Part shown: piece by piece, positions 25,741 through 36,632 of the stretch
How positions within the stretch are numbered: position 1 is the first letter of the stretch
Layout of the letters: every line of letters starts with the position of its first letter
Notes under the pieces: model-generated
The model's database searches: none
Seen by the model: only the letters and a program-made list of their open reading frames with translations
Told to the model about the DNA's origin: nothing
Assembly (NCBI RefSeq): GCF_037975245.1
Contig: NC_092565.1
Span: forward strand, 5,715,999-5,779,998
Direction: 5' to 3'
Length of the DNA: 64,000 bases
From: Apostichopus japonicus
Taxonomy: Eukaryota; Echinodermata; Holothuroidea; Aspidochirotida; Stichopodidae
Translations under genes and position numbers: made by a program

Positions 25741-28700
25741 ATGGAATCTGATACAGAGTCTTGGGAAAACAGCAACAAACAATTGAAGAGATTACACAAA
25801 TCCTTTACTACAGGTAGGTTATTTTTACAATTTATTATGGAACAGTGTGTATAAATTTATGTCATAGCCTAATTTTGTTTGTTACGTACTAAATCCCTTT
25901 TGTTTGAAAGGCTACATCAATGCATTGCCAAACCACTGTACATGCTCGTAAACAAATAAAACGTTCTTGGAAAACCCAGTCCTACACTTTTAAATAAGGT
26001 CAATTCCATGGTGATTCGCGTGACATTTTTACTAAAATTCCTCTCTATTTAATATCATTAAACAAATAAAGAAAGTACCTGGGAGAAAAGCATTCATGTA
26101 GTCAGTGAAGGTACGCCTTAATGCTTACAACAATAGACAACAAATATTTATACCTCAAGTATTGGGGGTGAAATTGGCGAAAAACTAAACGTGACTAGCG
26201 TGACAGTTACTATTAGCAAAAATCAGATTGCACACACAAATGTTTGATTTCTTATGTCTTATTCAAATTTTTCCAATGACTTTTTATAATCATATCGAAG
26301 TTGAAAAACACCTCTACCTCAATTGCTATGTATGCAACTTTGAAAATATGTTGTAATGCATGAAAATAATGATGAAGATACATTACTATTGTCTAATGCC
26401 TTGATGTCGAAAAAAAATTGAAGCTATTTAGTGAGCACTATGCTATAGCAAATATAATTAGTCCAAAAAACTGATGATACTTATGATTACTATGTACAAA
26501 TCTGCACAAAATGAAATATCACTGTATTTTTCATAACTTAGTGACTACGGGAGCCATTTGTTATTACCGACCCCATAATCAAACATGTGATGTTTCAGGG
26601 GTGAAAAAATTATTTTTAGTAACTACAAGTATTCTTTTTATTGGAAACTTATACAATTTTAATGTACAATGATTTTAAAATTTTTGGTATGATGTTGACC
26701 TTATCATGGAATTGACCATACAGTCCAACCTTCTTTATTCCAATACTAATCCCATGTTTAAAAAATACTGTATTTGGAACTTATTTCTTCTTGTAGAACA
26801 GTTATCCAAAGTGGTATTTTGTGTACATATTAATAATATTTAATATTAATAATAATTTAAGAAAAACATCTCACTAAATATATCAGCTTCCTTCGTACGC
26901 ATTCTTTTGTTGATGTTAACACTATTAGTGTCTCCTATGGATTTTTTTTTTACAAAGTTTGTCTTTTATCAGGAAGTACTTGTACTGACAGAGAATAATA
27001 GATAACAAACAAAGAGGAAATATTCATTTAATAAGGTTAGTTTTCATAACTCATACACCCAGTTCAACACCCCAAAATAAAACACAGGTAGAGACATTAA
27101 TAAAAGTTGGGTCACATAAGGAATGTAAATACCAATTTGGATCACATAAAGAATGCAGATACACCAATGATATCTAGTAGTGGAGATATAAGCTAGCAGT
27201 GGAGATTCAAACTGAGCAATTTACAAAGTTAACTTGTCCAAGAACATACACCTGCAAAGGTCATTCATTGACTCTCCACTTTTTGTCAACAGGACTTCAA
27301 TTAACAAGCGTTTGAAAAAACCTGGTGAGTATGTTATAATTCTAATTTGTCTTTTTTTAACGATCCTTTAATACATGCACATATTTCTTGAACAGGTCTC
27401 TTCTACTTAGTAGCCCCCTCCCACCACATACACAAATACATGTCCATTATAAATGTATCAGAAATTCATTTGGTCTATGTGTGTCATGTGCATATGGTTG
27501 TATGCTGAATCTCCTACCTACTATTCATTTAGCTGTATATTTTAAATATGTCCTATATGTCCTAAACCAAAAAATATGTAGACTATAATGGGACAAATTT
27601 TAAATTAGAACTATGCAGTTGTTAAGGGACAAGTTCAAAGTTCATTGTAGATCCATTCCATCTTAGAAGAGATGAGATGCCATGGATTGCCATCTTGTCT
27701 TATGTTTTAATCGTAATAGATGCTAAGATCCCATAACAAGGGAGTTTTTTAGGCAAGTTTCATTCGTTTCTGTTTTTCTCGACAGGAAAGATATGATTGA
27801 TAAAGATGGCTACCTTCAAGGTATGCAAGGAATTAAGATGACTAATGAAGCAATCCATGACAGAATGAAGGTGAGATGACAAAACTATTAATTAATGGAT
27901 CATCCAACTGTTAATTTGAGTATAGTTTCATTAGTTTAATGTAAGTTTAACTGATTAGTTCAAGGGCTTCCCTAACATTGTTGGTGTTAAATATCATTAG
28001 ATGCAATGTTACATTTCAACTAACATGCAACATCATGTAACATGTTGAAAATTTCAAGTTTCATTGCTTACACTACATTTCGTGTTTAATAGAATGCTGA
28101 GTGAAACTACCCACTGCTGTACGTGATGAAACATTTGGTGTTTAATCCGCAAGCTCCAGCTCATTCATTGTGGCTTAAATTTCAACTCCTACCCAGAGCC
28201 CAACAAAGAGAGTAAGTGACGTCTGCTCCTGTAACGCGACAATAGCATAAGAGACGGTGGTAGGAACAGACCTTATGGGGAAAAAGTTAACACATCATTT
28301 AATGAAAGTGAAAATATTCCCCATCTTGGTGGGGTGGAATTCATTTCCCCTGTGGGTTGTACAACAAAAGAAAAATCTGTAAGCAATGATTATTAATGCA
28401 TCTTTGCGTGATTGATTACTAATCCATCTTTGTGTGATTGATTACTAATCCATGTTTGCGTGATTGATTATTAATCCATCTTTCTGCTTAGACGTTGAAG
28501 GACAGCGTAGTAAATTCAGAGGATTCCGTGAAGAGACTGGTAGCAGAGATCAAGATGCTAGGTCAAAGGGTCGTTGAATCTCATAAAGCCATACAGATGG
28601 AGGAAGAGCCAGGTACATTTTCAAGTTTCTTCCATTTGGGTTTGGTACGTTGAGAGTACAAGATGGATAGGATGCTCCCATTGTATAATATTATTGGTAG

Positions 28701-31053
28701 CAGTATGCTGGAGACAATGGGTTGTCGGACTATTGTTTGCGAGAGGGTCACAGATATGGTCATGTGCGAAGAAGGTTGGAATGAATTTCAAAACTAACCA
28801 ATGAGTACAAAGATTTTACTTCGCTGCTAAATAAACCTGAGCGCGTTTAGCAGGAGTGTCAAGCATAAATCAGGGACGTTTAAATTTGGTAAGAATGTTC
28901 TATTTATGGTAGTTCGCAAGCGAAGATGTTACCTAACTTATATGGAATTGATACCCAGTTTTTGTATTGAATGAGTGCAGTTGTTAAATTTGTTGTCCCC
29001 GCCAACCCCACCCCACCCCCGGAAAGAATTATCCCTAACTGTGATGAAATATCACTTAGTAATATTCAGTCTTACCGAAGGCGAGGGAGTACAACAGAGT
29101 TGAGGAGAGTGGAATATTCCGAACGTTAAAGTATACATCAAGTTTATTTCCTTCATCCTCAGATTTAGTGTAAAGTATTGTTTTTGGTTAACTCTGTTGC
29201 TCCATTTACCCGAGCGAATCTTGCTAAGAAATTGACTGACTTTCTACACAAGTGCAAAGATATTGGGCTTTTTTTTTTTCTCCATTAACAGAAACTCTAG
29301 TATTATCATCAATATAATGATAAACAAAATGGAGAAACTTTCAGCACATGTAATCAAAATGGTAAACACTTACTTTTTGCCTCCACTCCACCCTCCACTT
29401 TAATATTCTGGCTCTGCTTTCTGATTATGGGTAGGTTGAGATGTAGTACATTTCTCCATTCGTGTTGTTGTCAGATAATGAAATGAGAATAAGAATTAAT
29501 AAAATTGTAAAAGAAATGTTTCCTTCCTCGACAGCATGACTTCATATCCGATACTTCTTCAGTATCTACCTAAATGACAAATGTAGGCTGAATTTAGGCA
29601 CAATAATGTTGTAGTCCACCAGAACAAGGTTAATTTGAGATTTTACACTCATACACTGCTGATCCAGTTTCAAGCTATTCACCATTAAAATATGCTTAAC
29701 CTCAGGTATGTTCCTTTAAAGGCTAACTTGATGATGGTATCAGCTCTTCTAGTACAGGCTTTAATGTTAATGTTAACCCATTGCTTTACATAAATTCTAA
29801 TAACTCACTTAACTAAAGCATGTTCCTTTAACTTGATATTAAAACAACAACACCCTTGCACCCATTGAATGAAAATTAAACACCATCTGTCTAAAAGTTG
29901 ACAAATTTGTACTACCACTGTAAACATGTCATTTGAGACAGGTAAAACTCTTTTTGTGATTTTGTGGTGGATCTGAGCTAAATGGTTAAAGTATTAGACT
30001 AAATAGTCTTGTCACTCTAAACCGATGAACCTCGGCAAATTAAAGTGTCGTTCCCGTAAAAAATAAAAGTGGCGTAAAAAATCCAGACTGGCCTGATAGC
30101 ACTGTTTTTCAACGGTTCACAACAAATTAACTGAGGATTGTTTCTAGAGTCATCAATGGAAAGTCGTCTTTCCATTGTAATATACTGTAGCTTGTAAATA
30201 TATTGCAACTCAAACACTTTTGGCCTTCATGTTGTAATATATTTTTTTATTTTTTGTTACATTTTATAATATTCTGTAACTACTGTAGTTGATACAACAA
30301 TACTAGACAGTTTACTAGTAAATGGGTTATAAATGATTTTTTTTGTTGTTGACATTTCTGACATTACATAAGTTAGGGAAATCATTAAATGTTCTTACAT
30401 CTCTGTCTGTGGCACTGACCCCCTCCCACCAAGAAAGTGATACTCCCCCACCCCCTCCCATCACCCAAAGCAATCTGTGTTCGCCCTTAAAATTATTGGC
30501 TATCGTTGACTCATTCGAGTCTTCAAATGTAACATGCATGATCTACACTTTATGCAGAGTACTTTTGTCTACATGGCTTGTGTATTACTATCTAGTAATT
30601 TTCTTTCATACTCTTTTTTTGACAGAAACACCTATGGTGTCCACCACGGAACAGCTCCCTGAGAGACCTCCAGAAGACTTACATTTGGAAGAGACTTTGA
30701 AAGATAACGTAACATCAGACAGAGACAATAAATTGGAATCCCAAGCCCCTGTAGCCGATAGTCTCATTATGGACATGAAAGCCTCCATCTCATCTCCGAG
30801 TAAAGTACGGTCTAACTCAGAACAGATCAGGAAAGGCTTACCAGACGATAACCTCCTGAAGGCAGAAGAAGACAGAGGGATTAGAAATAGGACTAAAGTT
30901 GAAGAATCGGAAAGTGATTCGATCCAGCTAGTCCTGCCTGTCTCGAACTTTCAGGATCACAAACTTTTTGAGCCACTGATGTTGCAGCTTCTTAAAAGAT
31001 ATATGTATATATATTATATATATATATATGCAAGCTTTTCTACTTTTGTATGA
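25741..31053 (+). CDS. Unrecognised 240-aa protein, probably coiled-coil
   Basis: Model of five coding exons: 25741-25813, 27309-27324 (16 nt), 27786-27870, 28492-28612 and 30626-31053. Phases join to 240 aa plus TGA. I do not recognise the family. Residues 1-100 are rich in Lys, Glu, Met and Ile with heptad-like spacing (for example EDSVKRLVAEIKMLGQRVVE), suggesting a helical coiled coil. Residues about 100-210 are polar and acidic (Pro, Ser, Glu, Asp) and probably disordered. The last 20 or so residues are read through a (TA)n microsatellite (31000-31030), so the true C-terminus may differ through a missed splice or read-through. The start is the first ATG after the acceptor at 25716. The 16-nt exon rests on frame continuity: the stronger CAG acceptor 16 nt upstream would force an early stop. 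No signal peptide or membrane segment is evident before the tail. Confidence 0.5.
25995..26720. mobile_element. TA-flanked MITE in intron 1 of the 240-aa gene
   Basis: Inverted ends GGTCAATTCCATG (25998-26010) and CATGGAATTGACC (26705-26717) are each one base inside a TA dinucleotide. This fits a Tc1/mariner-type non-autonomous element of about 722 bp. The sub-motif GCGTGAC appears twice in the left half (about 26018 and 26197). No transposase frame. Confidence 0.65.
27393..27560 (+). repeat. Dispersed piece of the 22.6-23.8 kb repeat
   Basis: Shares the GGTCTCTYCTACTYAGTAGC block, the CCCCTCC block and a CATTTAGCTGTAT segment with 22850-23120. It is a single partial copy within an intron of the 240-aa gene. 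Confidence 0.65.
28385..28490. repeat. 26-bp minisatellite abutting a splice acceptor
   Basis: About four copies of a 26-bp unit containing GTGATTGATTACTAATCCAT, with TGATTG anchors at 28409, 28435 and 28461. The array ends at the acceptor of the exon starting at 28492. Each unit contributes a branch-point-like TACTAAT or similar string. Confidence 0.8.
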
Positions 31054-32235
31054 CCATGTGTGTAAATATTGAAGCACTAAGGATATGCAGTTTTTTGAAA
31101 GGTCAATTGAGGTCATCAGTGGCCAAAATACATAAAACCTTGTAGTCAAGTTTAGTGAACATCTGTAGCATCGGTAAAATGTCATAGTTAGGTGGTAGCT
31201 CCCCCTCACTGAGCATTACACTTTGAGCAGTTCTGTTAAGAGGTCAAATGTAAATTGGAGTCATCAGCTGCCAAAAGCCTGAAATTCTTGTCGACATATT
31301 TAGCTTCAAAATCAAAGCTGTGATTATCCACATGCTCAGAAATGTACAAGAACTGAATGTTCTATGAAGAGGGCAAAGGTCACTTAGGGTCAAATTCTGA
31401 CCACCTCGATAACTCCAAAAGTTAAGGTCGGATGAATAGCACACCTGGTATGATGGTGCCCCCACTGTGAGTTCTCCATTGCAATCATTTCCTTTTGGTG
31501 AACATAATTTGGTCAACTTCAGTTTTAGTTTGTGAAGTGGCTCAAGGTACAGATAGGTCTGAAGTAACCTTGAACAATGCATAAACAGTCAATCAGGTAA
31601 ATGATATCTGCTTCAGAAGTGATAATCATGTGTTGGATGATCTTGAAACACACCTCAAGTGATCCCTGGCAGTTGTCACTAGTTGAGTCTCAAGGGGGTA
31701 AACAGGCTGTCTGAAAAGTTGCCTTCTTCTGTGTAGTCTATATATACTAGATGGCTCTGGTATTAAAAATATTTTAGTGTATTGAAGGGGTAGGTTGGTG
31801 GCAGAGCTGATTTGCTAACTCAAAATGTCCATTTGCTCATACATATTCAACATCCATGGGTCTATATTTCACATAAAAGGAAGACTGTTCTTTCTGGATT
31901 TAATCCATTTGTGGCCATAAAATGTGCTGTAAAAACGTCATCAGTGACTGAATAGGTTGATTTCCAAAGAGTATTGACATATTGTGGTTATTTTTTTTTA
32001 CTTGTAAGCTGCAAAACAAGATGTGAAAAATCGGCGGCAAGTTTTTTTTTTTACTTGAGCTTTCACTGGAAGAATAAAAAGAAGAGCATGAGCTGAAATT
32101 GAACCAGGAACCTTGTGATGCCTATTTTTTTTTATCTACCATTAGACCATAAGGTGAGATGCTACAGGAAGATGCATTTCAAATATTTAAAGATCTAGTT
32201 GTTGGGACTTGGGTGTTTTATAAAATATTTTCTCC
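31054..32235. other. Downstream of the 240-aa gene, no gene seen
   Basis: Probably 3' untranslated and intergenic sequence. An AATAAA occurs near 32073. Open frames here on either strand have no recognisable features. Confidence 0.4.
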
Positions 32236-32239
32236 TCCT

Positions 32240-32412
32240 CTGAGCCTTGTCAGGGTGAGGGGTAGTAGCCAACTCGCTTCACCTGCTTGGGAACCTTGTC
32301 AGGGAGAGGGGCGGCGGACAGCTTGAGTACCGCTTGGGAACCTTGTTAGATAGAGGGAGGCTGCGCAGCTCGCATGCCGCTTGGGAACCTTGTCAGGGGG
32401 AGGGGTGCCGGC
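32240..32412. repeat. 47-bp tandem repeat, four units
   Basis: CTTGGGAACCTTGTCAGGG-type blocks start at 32286, 32333 and 32380, 47 bp apart, with a diverged first unit near 32243. Each is followed by a GAGGGG and a GC-rich segment. It sits directly upstream of a SINE head whose first bases (complement of TTGGTTCCCAA) resemble the repeat. Confidence 0.8.
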
Positions 32413-32439
32413 GAACTCCTTTTACAGAATTCACTCACT

Positions 32440-32520
32440 CACCCACCCAGGGCTTGAACCGAGCTGCTCAGTATCACCGCAGACGGAACTACCCATTACA
32501 CCATTTTGGTTCCCAATGAA
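32440..32520 (-). mobile_element. tRNA-like SINE head
   Basis: Read on the minus strand, it has TGGTGTAATGGGTAGT (A-box-like) and GGTTCAAGCCC (B-box-like) at tRNA-like spacing. The body beyond the head is not clear. It borders the 152-bp array, whose unit also contains a different tRNA-like head. Confidence 0.6.
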
Positions 32521-32539
32521 ATAACCTTCGTTTCTTACC

Positions 32540-33475
32540 TTTATACTTCCACCTGCTTCAAAGAACAGAAAAGTAAAAGGCTCTGGTGGGGTCTTGAACT
32601 CATGACAGTGTGTTTGTCTGTCTCTCTTAGTGCAGAGCACTAACCACTGCGCCACAGCAACTGTTGAGAAATAATGCTCGTTTCTAATATTTCAACTTCA
32701 GAATGGATGGAGGAAATGGCAAAAGATCAAAATGTTCTCTGGGTTTTGAACTCATGACAGTGTGTTTGTCTGTCTCTCTCAGTCCAAAGCACTAACCACT
32801 GCGCCACAGCAACTGTTGAGAAATAATGCTCGTTTCTAATATTTCAACTTCAGAATGGATGGAGGAAATGGCAAAAGATCAAAATGTTCTCTGGGTTTTG
32901 AACTCATGACAGTGTGTTTGTCAGTCTCTCTCAGTCCAGAGCACTAACCACTGCGCCACAGCAACTGTTGAGAAATAATGCTCGTTTCTAATATTTCAAC
33001 CTCAGAATGGATGGAGGAAATTGCAAAAGATCAAAACGTTGTCTGGGGATCGAACTCATGACAGTGTGTTTGTCTGTCTCTCTCAGTCCAGAGCACTAAC
33101 CACTGCGCCACAGCAACTGTTGAGAAATAATGCTCGTTTCTAATATTTCAACCTCAGAATGGATGGAGGAAATTGCAAAAGATCAAAACGTTGTCTGGGG
33201 ATCGAACTCATGACAGTGTGTTTGTCTGTCTCTCTCAGTCCAGAGCACTAACCACTGCGCCACAGCAACTGTTGAGAAATAATGCTCGTTTCTAATATTT
33301 CAACCTCAGAATGGATGGAGGAAATTGCAAAAGATCAAAACGTTGTCTGGGGATCGAACTCATGACAGTGTGTTTGTCTGTCTCTCTCAGTCCAAAGCAC
33401 TAACCACTGCGCCACATCAACACTTGAGAAATAATGCTCGTTTCTAATATTTCAACCTCAGAATGGAAGTTTGGA
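32540..33475 (-). repeat. 152-bp tandem array of tRNA-like SINE heads
   Basis: The phrase TTGAGAAATAATGCTCG starts a unit at 32661, 32813, 32965, 33117, 33269 and 33421 (marker positions), exactly 152 bp apart. Partial units lie at both ends. On the minus strand each unit contains TGGCGCAGTGGTTAGTGC (A box) and GAGTTCGATCC (B box), about 50 bp apart, as in a tRNA-derived RNA polymerase III promoter. Units differ by few bases. No coding function. Confidence 0.9.
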
Positions 33476-33479
33476 ATTG

Positions 33480-35540
33480 GGTGTTGTGTGGGGGCGTGTA
33501 GGGCGGCAAAAAATCTGATTTATGAAAAAAATAGAAATCATATAGACAAAAAGCCTTTCTCGGTCAAATAATTACACGAAATTGGTGTACAACAAAGACA
33601 AGAGTGTCTTCTACTTCACGTCTAAGTTTAATGTCGATGGGTGTTTCAGAGAGGACAAGAGAGGGGCTGAAAAGAGGGGGTTTTCCAAATTGTGCACTTA
33701 TAAAGAACACGTATTTCTATCTTGTACTTTGGGACCACGTATCTCCCGAACGGAAGCAGATATGGACCTGGGAGTTGCAAATTTGGGCTCCTGAGCATCG
33801 ATTACTCCCGGTTACGTCATTTGGGCGAAATCGATTTGGGGTAAATTTTGGCAAACACAGGTTTGGAAAAAAACAGACAAAAATCAGGTTTTTTGCCTCC
33901 TACGCCCCCACACAACACCCAATTCCAAAATAAACTTCAGATTCGTAATCAGCGTGTCGCGAACTACCAGAAAAGATACACATTTATCGCTTTTGCGACA
34001 ACAATTTTTTTCACCTCGATCAAGAAAAATGAAGAGCGAAAAACTTTTACGACGAACAAAGGGCTTAAACCTTTTGTTGTCCCGAAAAGTTTTTCGCTTT
34101 TCTATTGTTCCTCTGAAGTTGCAAACAGAGCGAAAAAAGCCTTTCCCGGTCAGATAATTACACGAAATTGGTGTATAACAAAGACAAGGGTGTCTTCTAC
34201 TTCACGTCTAATTTTAATGTCGATGGGTGTTTCAGAGAGGACAAGAGAGGGGCTGAAAAGATGGGGTTTTCCAAATTGTGCACTTATAAAGAACACGTAT
34301 TTCTATCTTGTACTTTGGGACCACGTATCTCCCGAACGGAAGCAGATATGGACCTGGGAGTTGCAGATTTGGGCTCCTGAGCATCGATTACTCCCTATTA
34401 CGTCTTTTGGGCTAAATCTATTTTGGGTCAATTTTTATTTGCGCCAAAAATAGGTTTTTTGTCTGAAAAGTTAAAAAAGTACCTCTTTTTGGTACCCAAT
34501 TCCAAAATAAACTTCAGATTCGTAATCAGCGTGTCGCGAACTACCAGAAAAGATACACATTTATCGACTTTGCGACAACAATTTTTTTCACCTCAAACTT
34601 GAAAAAGTAAGACGGAAAAACTTTTACGACGAACAAAGGTTTAAAATCCTTTGTTGTCCCTCAAAGTTTTTCGCTTTTCTATTGTTCCTCTGAAAAGTTG
34701 CAAACTGAGCGAAATAAAAGGGCGCTCGACGCATCTTGCCAGTGATACGTGATTTCAAAGCAGTCAAATCAAACCTCTGTTTGTCATCTTGAGTTTAATC
34801 TTGACATTTAGGAATAAATGGGTCAAATTTTGGCAAAAATTTTGGCAAAAACTGCTTACGGTTTTTTTAGGTGAAAAAAACTTTTTGTCGCAAAGGCGAT
34901 AAATGTGTATCTTTTCTGGTAGTTCGCGACACGCTGATTACGAATCTGAAGTTTATTTTGGAATTGGGTGTTGTGTGTGGGCGTTGGTGGGAGGGGGAGA
35001 CAAAAAATCTGATTTATGAAGAAAATGGAAATCATATAGACAAAAAGCCTTTCTCGGTCAAATAATTACACGAAATTGGTGTATAACAAAGACAAGAGTG
35101 TCTTCTACTTCACGTTTAATTTTAATGTCGATGGGTGTTTCAGAGAGGACAAGAGAGGGGCTGAAAAGAGGGGGTTTTCCAAATTGTGCACTTATAAAGA
35201 ACACGTATTTCTATCTTGTACTTTGGGACCACGTATCTCCCGAACGGAAGCAGATATGGACCTGGGAGTTGCAGATTTGGGCTCCTGAGCATCGATTACT
35301 CCCTGTTACGTCTTTTGGGCTAAATCTATTTTGGGTCAATTTTTGGTCAGTTTTGGAAAAACTGCAAATCCGCTTCCCCCCCCCCTCACGCCCCCACAAA
35401 CCTTCTGTTGTCCCTAAAAGTTTTTCGGTCGTCTATTGTTCCTCTGAAGTTGCAAACTGAGCAAAAGAAGTGTCATTAGAGAGGACGCTCGAGGCATAAT
35501 GCCAGTGATACCTGATTTCAAAGTAGTCAAATCAAACCTA
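33480..35540. repeat. Composite repeat with three copies of a ~0.6-0.9-kb unit
   Basis: The block CCTTTCYCGGTCARATAATT starts near 33557, 34141 and 35050. It is followed each time by about 280 nearly identical bases. A second block, from CCAATTCCAAAATAAAC to a TTTGCGACAACA end, occurs directly at about 33918 and 34497 and inverted at 34880-34970. Two overlapping plus-strand frames are open across each copy, but they drift in step with the DNA. I do not see selection for a protein. Likely a mobile repeat of unknown class. Confidence 0.75.
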
Positions 35541-36251
35541 TCTTGATTTTTGTTTTGTTTATAAGGTTCTAATTCTTGACAAAATTGTTCTACTGAAAGG
35601 TGGGCTGTGTTGTATTATGCATTACAAAACACATTACAGAATGTTTCAATAGGCTTAAAAGGTGTAGTAGACCTATTGTTTTAGTAACAAGGCCGTTCAA
35701 AGGGCAAAACGATTATTGAGAAATATCATCTAGCTTTCATATCGACTGCAATATCCTGTCTTGTCAAAACAATTTTTTGGGCAAACTAGTCTGTCAGATT
35801 ATTCATAACATCCTGTTATATATATACGATATATGGGGATGTTAAGCCAGGTCAACTTCAAGACACATTTTTAAGGACCAGACAAGTTCTCAAATCGCTC
35901 TCTGTTTTTTCTTCTACACACTAGAAATGAGAGAGAGAGAGAGACAAGAAATAAATACGGAAAGAAAAGGAATTTCAGGACTGCCTGTTTATTTTTCCAC
36001 TTCTTTTGGGACACGATATTGCAACGTTATTATATAAGCAAAAGTGCAAAGAACCACATGTGTGAATCGCATACATAAAAAGGCAGTTGCCATGGAGACA
36101 ATGAGTACACAATAGAAACCAGTGGTTCCTGCAATTATTGAACGTGCATTGAAAATTGTACAGAGCTTCGTGTACTGTGATAGAAACGCTTCACCCCTTC
36201 TGCAAAAAACGTGACGAGACGTCGCGATGTCGGAGTGTCCCCTCCCATGTT

Positions 36252-36632
36252 GTACCTATCAAGGGCGTAGGAACCGGGGGCTGGGGGGCGCCAGCCCCCC
36301 AGTGAAAAATATGGGGGCGGAAGTATCGTTCCGCCCCCCCCCGCTCCGCAAGTCAGAAAACCTCTTTTTCATTTCCAAATGAGAAAAAAAATCTCATTTG
36401 AAGCACCAAATTGCATCTAAGGCCAGGTGAAAATGCAAAATTCTTTACAAAATGGAGTGGGTGTTGAAGTGTGCTATATTGCACCAAATTGCATCTGAGG
36501 CCACCTGGAAATGCAAAAAAATTCCAAAGGGGAGGGGGACACCCCCTCCCCTTAGACCCCTCCCCCAGGCCGGCCATCAGTCTTCAGCCCCCCCCCCACT
36601 CAAAAGTACCTTCCTACGCCACTGGTACCTAT
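36252..36632. mobile_element. hAT-type MITE with perfect 8-bp target duplication
   Basis: GTACCTAT is duplicated at 36252-36259 and 36625-36632. The 365-bp element between has inverted ends: CAAGGGCGTAGGAA at the left and CAGTGGCGTAGGAA read inward from the right. Eight-bp duplications and CA..GGCGTAG ends are standard for hAT elements. The interior contains C and G runs and two copies of a GCACCAAATTGCATCTRAGG block. No transposase. Confidence 0.92.

Noticed and set aside
30150-30180. Short hairpin ATGGAAAG-TCGT-CTTTCCAT
   Set aside because: A nine-base stem in intron DNA without flanking structure or repeat copies; expected by chance in 64 kb.
32540-33475. True tRNA genes on the minus strand
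   Set aside because: A and B boxes are present, but no cloverleaf with acceptor stem and anticodon arm can be drawn, so these are SINE heads.
33848-34453. 201-codon open frame across the composite repeat
   Set aside because: It spans two repeat units and their junction, and the alternative frame is equally open, so it looks like a repeat artefact rather than a gene.
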